Part shown: positions 50,298-59,630 of the stretch, one piece after another
How positions within the stretch are numbered: the stretch's first letter is position 1
How the letters are laid out: each line of letters begins with the position of its first letter
Origin: Sinobacterium norvegicum
Lineage (GTDB): Bacteria; Pseudomonadota; Gammaproteobacteria; Pseudomonadales; Sinobacteriaceae
DNA: 64,000 nt
Direction: 5' to 3'
Assembly (NCBI RefSeq): GCF_923077115.1
Contig: NZ_CAKLPX010000001.1
Location: forward strand, 1,926,717-1,990,716
Notes under the pieces: model-generated
Told to the model about the DNA's origin: nothing
Seen by the model: the letters and a program-made list of their open reading frames with translations, nothing else
Database searches by the model: none
Made by a program: the position numbers and the translations under genes

Positions 50298-50324
50298 GCT
50301 GTTGCTCTCGCATAGAGCAACAGC
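50298..50324. repeat. Perfect 11-bp inverted repeat in the 3' UTR of the Met-rich gene
   Basis: GCTGTTGCTCT (50298-50308), loop CGCAT, AGAGCAACAGC (50314-50324). No T-run follows, and a strong terminator lies 13 bases further on. It may be an mRNA-stabilising or protein-binding hairpin. Confidence 0.5.
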
Positions 50325-50340
50325 TGGGAAAAGAGCAGGG

Positions 50341-51384
50341 TTATAACGCTAGTTGCCATCCTGCGGTTAGCGTGGCGTCTGTCTCCATTTGGATGCCATT
50401 CAAGTCTTGCATGACCGGCACGCCGTATTCAACAGCGAAGCGGTGCCCTCTTAATGGCCCGCCGGTCACCAGCGTATTCACTCCCACAATGGCATCGATC
50501 CGTTCACCACCAGTATTGGCAGTGTCCGCCGTTGTCGACATATTCATCGCCAAGGCTGGGTCTTCGCCGTTGATCTTATCCCACGACAAACCCTTGAGTC
50601 TGGCCGAAACGCTGACCGCCGGGTGGAAGCTATAGGCCGCCCAGGCATTCGCCTCATACTCATTACCAAGACGATAATCGCGGTCGTTTTCGCCGCTGCG
50701 GATGGTGGCTAATAACTGGCCACCCCAGCTGACTCGACCATTGGTATGACCGTTATAGGTGGCGCCTAGCTTCGCGTCCCAGGTGCCCGAGCCCAGTTGC
50801 ATCGCATAGGGCATGACGACACCATTGTTTTTTTCGTCGATAGAACCTGTCGGCAGGCTGAGGCCAAGATTCCAATGCAGGCTATGATGCTCAGATTCCC
50901 AGCCCCGCACCAAGGCACCGACAGACAGGTCGCCCCAGCCGCTGCTCTCCATATCCATCATCATGGTATGCGACATCATCATGCCCGGCATTGCTCCTGG
51001 CATCATATGGCGCATGACCATATCCATCGATTTTTCACGGTAAGGCAACATTGCCATCAAGGTGACATTATCGGTCGGGGCAAACATACCGCCCAGCATA
51101 TACCCTCGCATCGTCATCTTCGTTGGTGCCATCATGTACTCGCCACCATTAATGACATCTTCGGCTTCGATGCTGTCATCGCCCTCTAATAAGCCTTCCA
51201 TCTCCATATTCATCGCCCGCAGCGACAGCATCCACTCGCCCTTGCCGTGCAAATGATCGCCCATTACACCAATAGGGGCGTGGCTGGAAGAGCCGTTACC
51301 GGCCAGATTATGGTTGCTATCTGCCTGAGTGACAGCACTGATTAGCACTGCAGCCACGGCTGCGGCTATTGCGGTTTTACTCAT
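50341..51384 (-). CDS. Methionine-rich outer-membrane beta-barrel protein, possibly metal-linked
   Basis: A 347-residue exported protein with a Sec signal (about 1-21, ending TQA). The remainder has alternating beta-strand patterns such as HSLHWNLGLSLPTG and AKLGATYNGHTNGRV, fitting an outer-membrane barrel of the PF13557 type. A striking stretch at about 120-145 contains 13 Met in 26 residues, and more Met lie in LRAMNMEMEG and APTKMTMRGYM. His/Met-rich proteins of this kind are often found with copper-handling genes, but none is adjacent. It starts (ATG 51384) 52 bases after menE in the same orientation. Confidence 0.75.
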   Translation of the reverse strand: MSKTAIAAAVAAVLISAVTQADSNHNLAGNGSSSHAPIGVMGDHLHGKGEWMLSLRAMNMEMEGLLEGDDSIEAEDVINGGEYMMAPTKMTMRGYMLGGMFAPTDNVTLMAMLPYREKSMDMVMRHMMPGAMPGMMMSHTMMMDMESSGWGDLSVGALVRGWESEHHSLHWNLGLSLPTGSIDEKNNGVVMPYAMQLGSGTWDAKLGATYNGHTNGRVSWGGQLLATIRSGENDRDYRLGNEYEANAWAAYSFHPAVSVSARLKGLSWDKINGEDPALAMNMSTTADTANTGGERIDAIVGVNTLVTGGPLRGHRFAVEYGVPVMQDLNGIQMETDATLTAGWQLAL

Positions 51385-51435
51385 TTGTTCCAACTCCGGT
51401 ATGGCTGTTATCTTTCTAACAATATTACCGAGTTG

Positions 51436-52812
51436 TTAGACATCGGAACATGCGACCAAATGTCGCAGGTAGTACTCGTGCAACATACGGCGGGATAATT
51501 TCACCCCGCCAGTCAGTAATTCCGGAGGTAAAACAAAATATCGGTCAGGGTGTTTGAAGCGAGCCAGACGAGGCTGCAAATACTCCGCAAGGTAGGTCGA
51601 ATCAGCAGCGCTATCACCGGCGACACCACCACTTATAAAGGCAACAGGTCGTTGACCAAACTCACTATCATCGACAGCAAGCACCATGGCTTGATCGATC
51701 TCAGAGTGGGACAATAACACCGCCTCTATCTCTTCCGGTTGAATGTTTTCGCCACCGGAGATAAACATATTGTCCATACGACCAATAATTGTCAGAGTTC
51801 CATCGGTCTGGCGCCCTAAATCTCCGCTGTGATACCAGCCATCCTCGGACAACAGCGATTCGACTTCACCGCGACGATAATAACCCAGAGCCAGCGTCTC
51901 ACCACGCAACCAAATTTCATCGCCGGACAAACACATTTGGCGTCTGGGCAACAGCCTACCCACACTGCTGGTGTGGTCCGCTCGTTTTACTGTCACTGTT
52001 GAGGCGGCCTCAGTCATGCCGTAGCCACACCAACAGGCAATCCCTTGCTGTTCTGCCAGCTCAGTCAAACCACTGTCGATATGACTCCCCCCTAACAGCA
52101 CCTGTTTAAGCAGCGGATAACGAGACCGAGAGCGCTGCAACAATCGCTGCAACTGGGTCGGCACTAACGAGGCATGGGAGGCCAGCGACAAAGACCCCAT
52201 GGCGCTCTCATCATCGACAACCAACCGGGCTCCACGCCATAACCAACGCCAAATAATGGCCATTCCCGATACATGATAAAGAGGAAGCGACAGCAACCAG
52301 CCATCCTCCTTTGTAAATGGAATCTTACTTAACAAGCCTTCTGCACTGGCCAAGTGCTGTCCTACCGTATGCAGTACAGCCTTCGGCAGACCACTGCTGC
52401 CCGACGTCATGACTAAACTGGCCCACTGCCCCTGCGATATTGTCGGGCTGGCTGGTTTATCCTCTGTAACACTCTCTAACGCCGACGAGAAAAACCCGTC
52501 ACCGATGATAATTGATGCCGCCAACTGTTCGACTAGGCGTTTTTTTTGTTGCTCCGGAAAATTATGATTTAGTGCGGTGAAAACAGCCCCTAGCCGCAGG
52601 CAGGCCAAAAATAAAAACAGTTGCTCCGAGGGTTTTGTCGCCACACAAACAACAATATCTCTGCGGCCGACACCCTGCTGCTCTAGCCTCGCCGTTAACT
52701 GATCAACCCGTCGCCATAGCGACAACCAACTGACATTCTCACCATTAATTGTCGCCGCAACAGCGTCGCAGTTTGGCCATGTGAAAGAGCCAGATGATCG
52801 TGGGCTAGCCAA
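51436..52812 (-). CDS. menE: o-Succinylbenzoate-CoA ligase
   Basis: Adenylate-forming enzyme that activates o-succinylbenzoate with CoA in menaquinone synthesis. The 458-residue protein has the AMP-binding SLVMTSGSSGLPKAV motif, GYGMTEAASTV and the C-terminal GRMDNMFISGGENIQPEEIE. The start is TTG at 52812 with a strong GGAGG six to seven bases upstream; it overlaps the menC stop by eight bases. Last gene of the menFDHBCE operon. Confidence 0.93.
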   Translation of the reverse strand: MASPRSSGSFTWPNCDAVAATINGENVSWLSLWRRVDQLTARLEQQGVGRRDIVVCVATKPSEQLFLFLACLRLGAVFTALNHNFPEQQKKRLVEQLAASIIIGDGFFSSALESVTEDKPASPTISQGQWASLVMTSGSSGLPKAVLHTVGQHLASAEGLLSKIPFTKEDGWLLSLPLYHVSGMAIIWRWLWRGARLVVDDESAMGSLSLASHASLVPTQLQRLLQRSRSRYPLLKQVLLGGSHIDSGLTELAEQQGIACWCGYGMTEAASTVTVKRADHTSSVGRLLPRRQMCLSGDEIWLRGETLALGYYRRGEVESLLSEDGWYHSGDLGRQTDGTLTIIGRMDNMFISGGENIQPEEIEAVLLSHSEIDQAMVLAVDDSEFGQRPVAFISGGVAGDSAADSTYLAEYLQPRLARFKHPDRYFVLPPELLTGGVKLSRRMLHEYYLRHLVACSDV

Positions 52813-53776
52813 GTGCCACCTCCTCCAACTCAGCCAGGCTTCGTACAGGCAAGGTGGCGCCTGGCCAGCACCGTATTAACTGATGTTGGTAAATGCTTAA
52901 GGTATCCAAGCCAGGCAGAGTCTCCGGCGTTAGCTGTGCGGCCAATCTTGCCAACTGCCCCAAACCTAACGATGTCTCTAAGCTTGAGCTGATAATAGCC
53001 TCAACCCCCAGGGCCGATGCCTGCACTATTCTCTCGCAGCACTGCGCAATCGAACCGAGCAACATGGGCTTAATCACCCAGGCCACAACATGATCACATT
53101 GAGAAAAACCTATTTCGGGTTGTTGACGAAGCGTCTCATCCCAGGCCAGCGGCACACGGTATTGCTGCGCCAACAGTAAACTATCTTGGTGGTCACGGCA
53201 GGGCTCTTCGATAAAATCAATTTGTGCCATCAGCTCCGGTGGCATAGAGGATAGAAAATCCTTGCCCTGCGCCAAAGTCCAAGCCTGATTGACATCCAAA
53301 CGATAACGGCAGCCCGGTCTGGACGTCATGTGCCGAATAAGCATCGCCAGCTCATCGGCAACTTTTCGTCGGCCAAGTTTGGCCTTCACAATGCCACAGT
53401 CAACCTTATCGGCACTGCTCAGCGAGCTTAAGAACGCACTGGAATAATTACCTGCAGTCGGCAGCGATGAGTTGAGCTCCGCATGTGCGAAGCTAAAACC
53501 ACAACGTACCGATGGGCAGTAATCATCGATGCTTAATTGACCGCAGTACTGCCATTGCCTCAATAATTTTTCGGCGTCTGACTCAGCCTGCGGCAACGAT
53601 TCGAGACTGAACCCTGATAACGGTGCCACCTCACCCAAACCCTGACGACCAGCCTCGCATAAAGCGATAATTAAACCCTGACGCTGATGCACTCTTTTCC
53701 CATTTAAAATAAGGCCACTATCGACAGGCAGTCGATAACGGTAAAGCTGCGCCAGTCTCGATGGGCTGGCTGCCAT
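52805..53776 (-). CDS. menC: o-Succinylbenzoate synthase
   Basis: Enolase-superfamily dehydratase converting SHCHC to o-succinylbenzoate. The 323-residue protein has the KxK base (VKAKLGRR) and the metal ligands in RLDVNQAW, FIEEPC and AWDETLR. The final lysine is in WVIKPMLLGS. The ATG at 53776 shares its A with the menB stop (TGATG), a one-base overlap. The motifs match the E. coli-type enzyme. Confidence 0.94.
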   Translation of the reverse strand: MAASPSRLAQLYRYRLPVDSGLILNGKRVHQRQGLIIALCEAGRQGLGEVAPLSGFSLESLPQAESDAEKLLRQWQYCGQLSIDDYCPSVRCGFSFAHAELNSSLPTAGNYSSAFLSSLSSADKVDCGIVKAKLGRRKVADELAMLIRHMTSRPGCRYRLDVNQAWTLAQGKDFLSSMPPELMAQIDFIEEPCRDHQDSLLLAQQYRVPLAWDETLRQQPEIGFSQCDHVVAWVIKPMLLGSIAQCCERIVQASALGVEAIISSSLETSLGLGQLARLAAQLTPETLPGLDTLSIYQHQLIRCWPGATLPVRSLAELEEVALG

Positions 53777-54642
53777 CAAGGGTTACGAGGGAATTTTTGA
53801 AAATCAGGGCGACGCTTTTCGTTAAAGGCGTTGCGGCCCTCCTGCCCCTCTTCCGTCATGTAAAACATCATCGTGGCGTTACCAGCCAACTCCTGCAAAC
53901 CCGACTGGCCATCACAATCTGCGTTCAACGATGCCTTAAGGCAGCGCAGTGCCATTGGGCTATGTTGTAACACCTCACGACACCAGCGTACGGTTTCTTT
54001 TGCCAAGTCTTTCACCGGTACCACAGTGTTTACCAACCCCATAGCCTCGGCTTCATTTGCATCATAAAAACGGCAGAGAAACCATATTTCCCGCGCTTTT
54101 TTCTGGCCGACTATCCGCGCCATGTAAGAGGCGCCCCAGCCACCATCAAACGATCCCACCTTTGGCCCTGTTTGACCAAACTGAGCGTTGTCTGCAGCAA
54201 TTGTTAAGTCGCACATCATATGCAAAACATGGCCACCACCGATAGCGTAGCCCGCCACTGACGCAATAACGGGTTTCGGGCAGGTGCGAATCTGACGCTG
54301 TAGATCTAACACATTCAGATGATGGGTTCCCTGATCATCCTTATATCCGCCATAATCCCCCCTCACGCTTTGATCGCCGCCCGAGCAGAAAGCTTCGTCG
54401 CCTAGACCGGTCAATATGATGACGCCGATATCAGCATCGTAGCGCGCCTTACTCATTGCATCGATCATTTCCTGAACCGTTAAGGGGCGAAATGCATTAC
54501 GCACCTGAGGCCGGTTAATGGTGATTTTTCCGATACCATCCGCTGATTTATGAAAAGATATATCTTGATAGCCTGTCGATAAATCCTGCCATTCAACCGG
54601 TGCATAAAGCTCTTCTTCAGAAATACCTATTGTTCTAGCCAT
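53776..54642 (-). CDS. menB: 1,4-Dihydroxy-2-naphthoyl-CoA synthase
   Basis: Crotonase-fold enzyme closing the naphthoquinone ring. The 288-residue protein contains [31 protein letters not shown] and [20 protein letters not shown], the type I MenB signatures. The C-terminal [17 protein letters not shown] tail is very close to E. coli MenB as I recall it. It overlaps menH by eight bases. The strong conservation makes this the surest marker of the pathway. Confidence 0.98.
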   Translation of the reverse strand: MARTIGISEEELYAPVEWQDLSTGYQDISFHKSADGIGKITINRPQVRNAFRPLTVQEMIDAMSKARYDADIGVIILTGLGDEAFCSGGDQSVRGDYGGYKDDQGTHHLNVLDLQRQIRTCPKPVIASVAGYAIGGGHVLHMMCDLTIAADNAQFGQTGPKVGSFDGGWGASYMARIVGQKKAREIWFLCRFYDANEAEAMGLVNTVVPVKDLAKETVRWCREVLQHSPMALRCLKASLNADCDGQSGLQELAGNATMMFYMTEEGQEGRNAFNEKRRPDFQKFPRNP

Positions 54643-55444
54643 TAGTCGTATCTACCTTTTTAAAATTTAATCGTTCAATATAATTTTCAATAATAGCGCC
54701 AAAACGCTCAGGGAATTGGTGGTGAACATTGTGCCCTGCACCGACCACAATCGATAAGGGCCAGCCGCTTTTTTTAGCAATCGTTAAAAATTTAATATCT
54801 TCATCGCCTGCGATAAATAATCTTTCCACTTGCTGCAGCTGCATCGAATCAAGAAAACACGATTGTTTTGCCAGTGAGGTAGCCCTCAGCATCTTGGCGA
54901 TTGCTGGACCATTATTATACTGACGGGAACGCACGGCTTTGTTCTGATCTGCAGCATTAAGGGATTTAAATACCGGCTGTCGATACCAATCACGGAGCAC
55001 CGTGACAATATCCTCAGAGTCAAAACGTTGCCCCCAGGAAAGATCGTTCTGCCAGCGCTGCTCTTTTTCCATATTATCGATTAAGCCGGTATTACCATTT
55101 TCAATCACTATAGCCATCAATTTTTTATCAGCACTATTGGCCGCATAATCCATCACTAGGCGCGCCCCCAATGAGTAGCCAACCAATATATAGCGAGAGA
55201 GTGAAGCCAACACAGGTGCCAACAATATGCGAAAGTGGGCAAAATCATCAACCGTTATATCGACACTATCACCATGACCGGGCAAGTCGACGGAAATACA
55301 GTGGTAGCGTTTCCCAAGCGCGGTAATCACGGGTATAAAATCTGACGAAGAACCGAGCAAACCGTGGAGAAAAACCAAGGTTATATCATCAGCCTTCGAT
55401 GTATGAGAAGAATTGGTCAACGTTGTTAACCGTATATTAGTCAT
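54635..55444 (-). CDS. menH: 2-Succinyl-6-hydroxy-2,4-cyclohexadiene-1-carboxylate synthase
   Basis: Alpha/beta hydrolase that eliminates pyruvate from SEPHCHC in menaquinone synthesis. The protein is about 269 residues from ATG at 55444. The nucleophile elbow is [10 protein letters not shown] and a late [16 protein letters not shown] provides the catalytic His. [12 protein letters not shown] is the oxyanion-hole segment. It overlaps menD by eight bases and menB by eight bases. Confidence 0.92.
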   Translation of the reverse strand: MTNIRLTTLTNSSHTSKADDITLVFLHGLLGSSSDFIPVITALGKRYHCISVDLPGHGDSVDITVDDFAHFRILLAPVLASLSRYILVGYSLGARLVMDYAANSADKKLMAIVIENGNTGLIDNMEKEQRWQNDLSWGQRFDSEDIVTVLRDWYRQPVFKSLNAADQNKAVRSRQYNNGPAIAKMLRATSLAKQSCFLDSMQLQQVERLFIAGDEDIKFLTIAKKSGWPLSIVVGAGHNVHHQFPERFGAIIENYIERLNFKKVDTTNG

Positions 55445-57140
55445 CGTCGGATCCCACGAGATCGGCAATTTTTTGGCGTAGCCGCTGCATCATGACGACG
55501 GCACCATGTTCGGGAACCACAGCTTCGATAACCGTTGTTTGATTGCGTCCAAGGGCCGAGGTCACAGCCTCTTCGAAGCTATTTTTTTCATCCACCTGGC
55601 GATAGCAAAGTCCGAACATTGACGCTGCGTGATAAAAATTGAGACCGTGTGGCATCTGGTAATATTGTTTTTTATTCGCTTCATTAACCGGTAAAAAATC
55701 GAAGATTGCACCACCGTTATTATTAACCACCAATACTATCAACGGTCGATTTTTCTGCTGTAACAAAGCCATCGAATTCAAGTCATGCAATAACGCAGTG
55801 TCACCAATAACAAGCAACATCGGTTGTTCCGATGGTACTGCACACCCGGCAAATGTAGCGACCAAACCATCGATGCCAGATGCTCCTCTATTACTGTATA
55901 TATGGCCGCTGTGAAAAGACGAAAAAATATCCAGCATTCTAGCCATTAGGCTATTACCGATAAACACATTGGTTTGCTCAACAGACAAGTTATTTAGTGA
56001 CGAGACAATCGTTGCTTCATTGAGTTTTTCACTGGCCAGAAACTCAGCGACATGACACCTTATGACCAACAACATGACTGCCAAGTCGTCAGCCCATGAC
56101 GCAGAACTCTGTGCCGCCAAACGGCATGAATAAGCACTTGCCCACTGCGCAATATTCGCCTTTATTTGTACCAATTGACGATGACTGCTATCCAGTCTCT
56201 GTTCACTTTCAGCCACCAACCAATATTGTTGCCACGATTGCGCGGCGACAAAGGCAAGTAAGCGTTTTGAAATAACACGGCCACCAAACTGTAGCAGCAC
56301 TGTTGCTCGGCTCAACAGCTCATTAGCCTTGGGGTTATCCAACCAGAGATCATAGCCTCCAAACTGATTGACAATACCACTTTGGCTGTCAGCCAAGACA
56401 GGCCAACCCAGCCTTTCTGACAAGAGAATAATATTCTCTCGGTCTTGCATGGTAATCTGGCCAACAATAATCACCCCACGCTGGTCACTAAAATCACTTT
56501 CAGGCAGGGCATAGATATCTGTATTAATCAGTCGTTGCAAGTAGCAACCATCGCTTTTAGTCCAGCCGTCGACGGTGTGCATATAATCGTGATCTAACGT
56601 CTGTTCTCCGCCGTAAAGCGGTTCACGAAAAGGCATATTGATATGAACAGGCCCTGGCATTAATCGCTGTTTGTAAACCAGCTGATCGACGGATGACAAC
56701 AGCCATGACGCTGGAATATCGGTACTGGCTGCCGGTAAGTTTAGAGTGGCAACCACATGGGTAGAAAAAATTCCCTGCTGTTGTATCGCCTGGTTTGCAC
56801 CACAATCAATCAACGATTCAGGCCTATCGGCAGTAATTAGCACCAGCCGCTCACCGGTTAATCCTGCCTCAACAACAGCGGGCAATAAGTTGGCCACTGC
56901 GGTACCTGATGTGACAATCAGCGCAACCGGTGATTGACTCGCCTTCGACAGGCCCAGGGCATAAAAACACAGCCCACGTTCATCGAAGTGTGTGTGCAAG
57001 GAGCAGTTAAGTTGCTGCGCCTGCTCTGTCAGCAACGTCGAACGAGAGCCCGGTGCAATGCAGACATGCTCCACACCCAATCGCTGAAGCTCTGTTAGCA
57101 CCAGTAACGCCCAACTTCGATTAACTGTAAGCTGGCTCAT
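55437..57140 (-). CDS. menD: SEPHCHC synthase (2-succinyl-5-enolpyruvyl-6-hydroxy-3-cyclohexene-1-carboxylate synthase)
   Basis: ThDP-dependent enzyme adding 2-oxoglutarate to isochorismate. The 567-residue protein has CIAPGSRSTLLTEQAQQL near the N-terminus, VTSGTAVANLLPAVVEA, and LITADRPESLIDCGANQAI. The C-terminal ThDP domain has GDTALLHDLNSMALLQ and NNNGGAIFDFLP. It starts immediately after the menF stop with no gap. Confidence 0.97.
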   Translation of the reverse strand: MSQLTVNRSWALLVLTELQRLGVEHVCIAPGSRSTLLTEQAQQLNCSLHTHFDERGLCFYALGLSKASQSPVALIVTSGTAVANLLPAVVEAGLTGERLVLITADRPESLIDCGANQAIQQQGIFSTHVVATLNLPAASTDIPASWLLSSVDQLVYKQRLMPGPVHINMPFREPLYGGEQTLDHDYMHTVDGWTKSDGCYLQRLINTDIYALPESDFSDQRGVIIVGQITMQDRENIILLSERLGWPVLADSQSGIVNQFGGYDLWLDNPKANELLSRATVLLQFGGRVISKRLLAFVAAQSWQQYWLVAESEQRLDSSHRQLVQIKANIAQWASAYSCRLAAQSSASWADDLAVMLLVIRCHVAEFLASEKLNEATIVSSLNNLSVEQTNVFIGNSLMARMLDIFSSFHSGHIYSNRGASGIDGLVATFAGCAVPSEQPMLLVIGDTALLHDLNSMALLQQKNRPLIVLVVNNNGGAIFDFLPVNEANKKQYYQMPHGLNFYHAASMFGLCYRQVDEKNSFEEAVTSALGRNQTTVIEAVVPEHGAVVMMQRLRQKIADLVGSDDD

Positions 57141-58499
57141 TTAGACCTCTTTCTTAACATCAATCAAACCAAACAGAGTCGATGTTTTGCGGCCCAACTC
57201 ACGCCACTCACTGAGCGCCTCAGAACCCGGTACAATGCCAGCACCGGCATAGAGGTGCAGTTTATTTTTCTCTACCAATGCACTGCGTATACCCACACAA
57301 AACTCACTGCGCGCCTCACTGAAATAACCAATAGCGCCGCTGTACCAGCCGCGGTCAAAAGGTTCATGTTGATGAATAAAATCGACAGCCTCACGCAAAG
57401 GCAAGCCCGCAACCGCGGCTGTGGGCTGTAAACGCCTCAAAATAGCAGCATCATCAATAGCACCATTTACTTTACAACTAATATGATGCTTTAGGTGCTG
57501 AACCTTACGCAGCGCAATCAAATACGGACGATCACTGATTTCAATATTATTGTAATAGGGCTGCAATCTGGCGTGAATATCATCGACGACCAATTGATTC
57601 TCGTAGCCGTTTTTTTCATCCGTCAGCAACCAGTTTGCCATCGCTTGATCAGCATCATCACTAACGCCTCGCGCTGCGGTACCGGCTACCGCCTCGGTAG
57701 TAATCACATCATTCTCCCGGCGAAACAACCGCTCGGGGGTAGAACCCAAGAATGTCTTCTCTGCATCGATAGCCAGCATAAAGTGAAAGCTGCGAAGGTT
57801 TTCCTTGCGGCTTGCCTTCATCAAGCGTGTCGCCGACAGCTTACGATCAAATACCCAGCTCGATCGACGAGCCAACACAACCTTTTTGAACTTTTGGTCT
57901 TTAATCGCTACCAAGCTCTTGTCGACCATTGCTTGCCACTGGTCGAAATCCGGCTGCGATATAAAATTCTTTTGTATATATGGTGCGGCCAGCCTGTCGC
58001 ATACCTCGGGTTGACGCAATTGGTTGAGACAGTCTATCGCCTGAGATTGATCACCTTGATACCAGGCGACACGCAATTTTAGAGCGGTATTTTTTTCTCT
58101 GATAAGCTCTATTCGAGGCAAGAAATAATAAGGTGAGGTACCTGACTCGATATGCTTTTCTTTATTGCCGCCACCAAAACTGCTTCCGCCCCAAACCCGC
58201 TGCCCCGTTGGCAAAGCCTGAACAGCCTCTTCCGCGCTGTCGAAGTGTCTGATGCAACCGAGCGCGACGATTTCTATTGCCTCGTCGCGACCACGCCAGT
58301 AACACCGCGGGTATAGGGTTTGCCCCTCATACCAATCGAGACTATCCAGTTTAATACTGGAGGTTAAATTGGCCTCAACAAAGCCCGACGGCTCTCTGCT
58401 ATGCAGCAATTGCAGAACAAGCCAAGACAACGCCTTTGTCAGTTGCTGACGGCGGGTATCTTCGCTCTCGAGCTGTCTATCTATACAATTGATATTCAC
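57141..58499 (-). CDS. menF: Isochorismate synthase MenF
   Basis: Chorismate-utilising enzyme making isochorismate, the first committed step to menaquinone. The 452-residue protein has the general-base lysine region FKKVVLARRSSW, GSTPERLFRR, AVAGTAARGVSDD and QPTAAVAGLPLREAV. A GWYSGAIGYF segment closes the chorismate pocket. It could in principle serve a siderophore (EntC-type) pathway, but the menDHBCE neighbours settle the role. The start is GTG at 58499. It is the first gene of the operon. Confidence 0.94.
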   Translation of the reverse strand: MNINCIDRQLESEDTRRQQLTKALSWLVLQLLHSREPSGFVEANLTSSIKLDSLDWYEGQTLYPRCYWRGRDEAIEIVALGCIRHFDSAEEAVQALPTGQRVWGGSSFGGGNKEKHIESGTSPYYFLPRIELIREKNTALKLRVAWYQGDQSQAIDCLNQLRQPEVCDRLAAPYIQKNFISQPDFDQWQAMVDKSLVAIKDQKFKKVVLARRSSWVFDRKLSATRLMKASRKENLRSFHFMLAIDAEKTFLGSTPERLFRRENDVITTEAVAGTAARGVSDDADQAMANWLLTDEKNGYENQLVVDDIHARLQPYYNNIEISDRPYLIALRKVQHLKHHISCKVNGAIDDAAILRRLQPTAAVAGLPLREAVDFIHQHEPFDRGWYSGAIGYFSEARSEFCVGIRSALVEKNKLHLYAGAGIVPGSEALSEWRELGRKTSTLFGLIDVKKEV

Positions 58500-58627
58500 T
58501 TTAACTGAGTTCCCTCACAGTATTCGGTGTATCAAACATCGTCTCGACACACCCAGCAAGCATTTCTGACCCTGCCATTTTCAACGTCAATAACGGCTAT
58601 ATACTAAACTTATTTCAACAGGAAATA

Positions 58628-59521
58628 TTAATTTCTGTCGGCAAAAATTTGATCCAGAGCATCTTCAAAAGCATTATTTTTGAAGACAAAGCCCGCTTCG
58701 AGCAAGGCCCTTGGTGCGACATTTTGACTATCCAACATCAAGCATGAAAGCTCGCCTAAGGTTTTTTTCAGGATGAATGCTGGCATAGGCAAGCGGCCAG
58801 GCCTTTTCAGCTTTCCTGCCAGTAAACGGGTAAACTCCGCATTAGTAACAGCGGTTGGAGCCGTTATATTAAACACCCCTTGGCAGTGTTCGTTAAGCAT
58901 CAAGTATTCAATTGCCGAAACCGCATCATCAATAGAAACCCAAGACATATACTGCTGACCGCTACCCAGGCGACCTCCGCCACCTAGCTTAAAGATAGGC
59001 AGCACTTTGCCCAGCACACCGCCCTCTAATGCCATGACAATGCCAGTACGCAGAATGACCACACGGGTAGAATCTGCCGCCGTTTTCGCCAGCGACTCCC
59101 AGCGCTCACAAACCTGCTGTGGAAAACCACCGCCCTGAGCGCTGTTCTCGTCAACGACTTGACTGCCACTGTTACCATAAATACCAATAGCAGAACCGCT
59201 GATAAACACCGAAGGTGGAGTTTCACTGGCGGTAATAAGCTTGGCTATATGATCGGTTATGCGCCAGCGGCTTTGAACAATCATCTCTTTTTGACCCGAG
59301 GTCCAACGTTTTTCAGCGATCGGTTCACCAGCAAGGTTAATCACGGCATCAATATCGTTCAGTTGCTGCCAACCATAAAACTCTTCCAGAGGACAGTAAA
59401 CCACTCCCTCCTCATTGGCGCGCGGTTGACGGCTGACAATGACTAGCTGGTGATTACGTTTCAATCTGCCCACCAGCTCACGTCCAATCAAGCCCGTACC
59501 ACCTGTCAGCAAAACCCTCAT
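58628..59521 (-). CDS. TIGR01777 / SDR39U1 family NAD-dependent epimerase-like protein (YfcH type)
   Basis: Atypical short-chain dehydrogenase with a Rossmann motif GGTGLIGREL at about residues 7-16. VISGSAIGIYGNSGSQVV-type segment (seen as VFISGSAIGIYGNSG) and NITAPTAVTNAEFTRLLA are family marks. The C-terminal domain has RLPMPAFILKKTLGE. The substrate is unknown. At 297 residues it has the family length. It is divergent from menA and 128 bases upstream of menF on the same strand, so a link to quinone genes is possible but unproven. Confidence 0.92.
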   Translation of the reverse strand: MRVLLTGGTGLIGRELVGRLKRNHQLVIVSRQPRANEEGVVYCPLEEFYGWQQLNDIDAVINLAGEPIAEKRWTSGQKEMIVQSRWRITDHIAKLITASETPPSVFISGSAIGIYGNSGSQVVDENSAQGGGFPQQVCERWESLAKTAADSTRVVILRTGIVMALEGGVLGKVLPIFKLGGGGRLGSGQQYMSWVSIDDAVSAIEYLMLNEHCQGVFNITAPTAVTNAEFTRLLAGKLKRPGRLPMPAFILKKTLGELSCLMLDSQNVAPRALLEAGFVFKNNAFEDALDQIFADRN

Positions 59522-59630
59522 GCAGCCACCTCAATATAATGATGTTAAAACTCAGTGTGTTAACCTAATATCAAAACAATCATCTTGACTCTACTTGAGC
59601 ATATACCAAAAACGATAAAGACTGGGAATA

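Noticed and set aside
57495..58082. 195-codon open frame on the + strand
   Set aside because: Antisense to menF, whose motifs are intact; typical shadow of a GC-balanced gene.
57141..58499. Isochorismate synthase as part of a siderophore cluster
   Set aside because: The gene abuts menD and is followed by the rest of the men operon; no entB, entE or NRPS genes are present.
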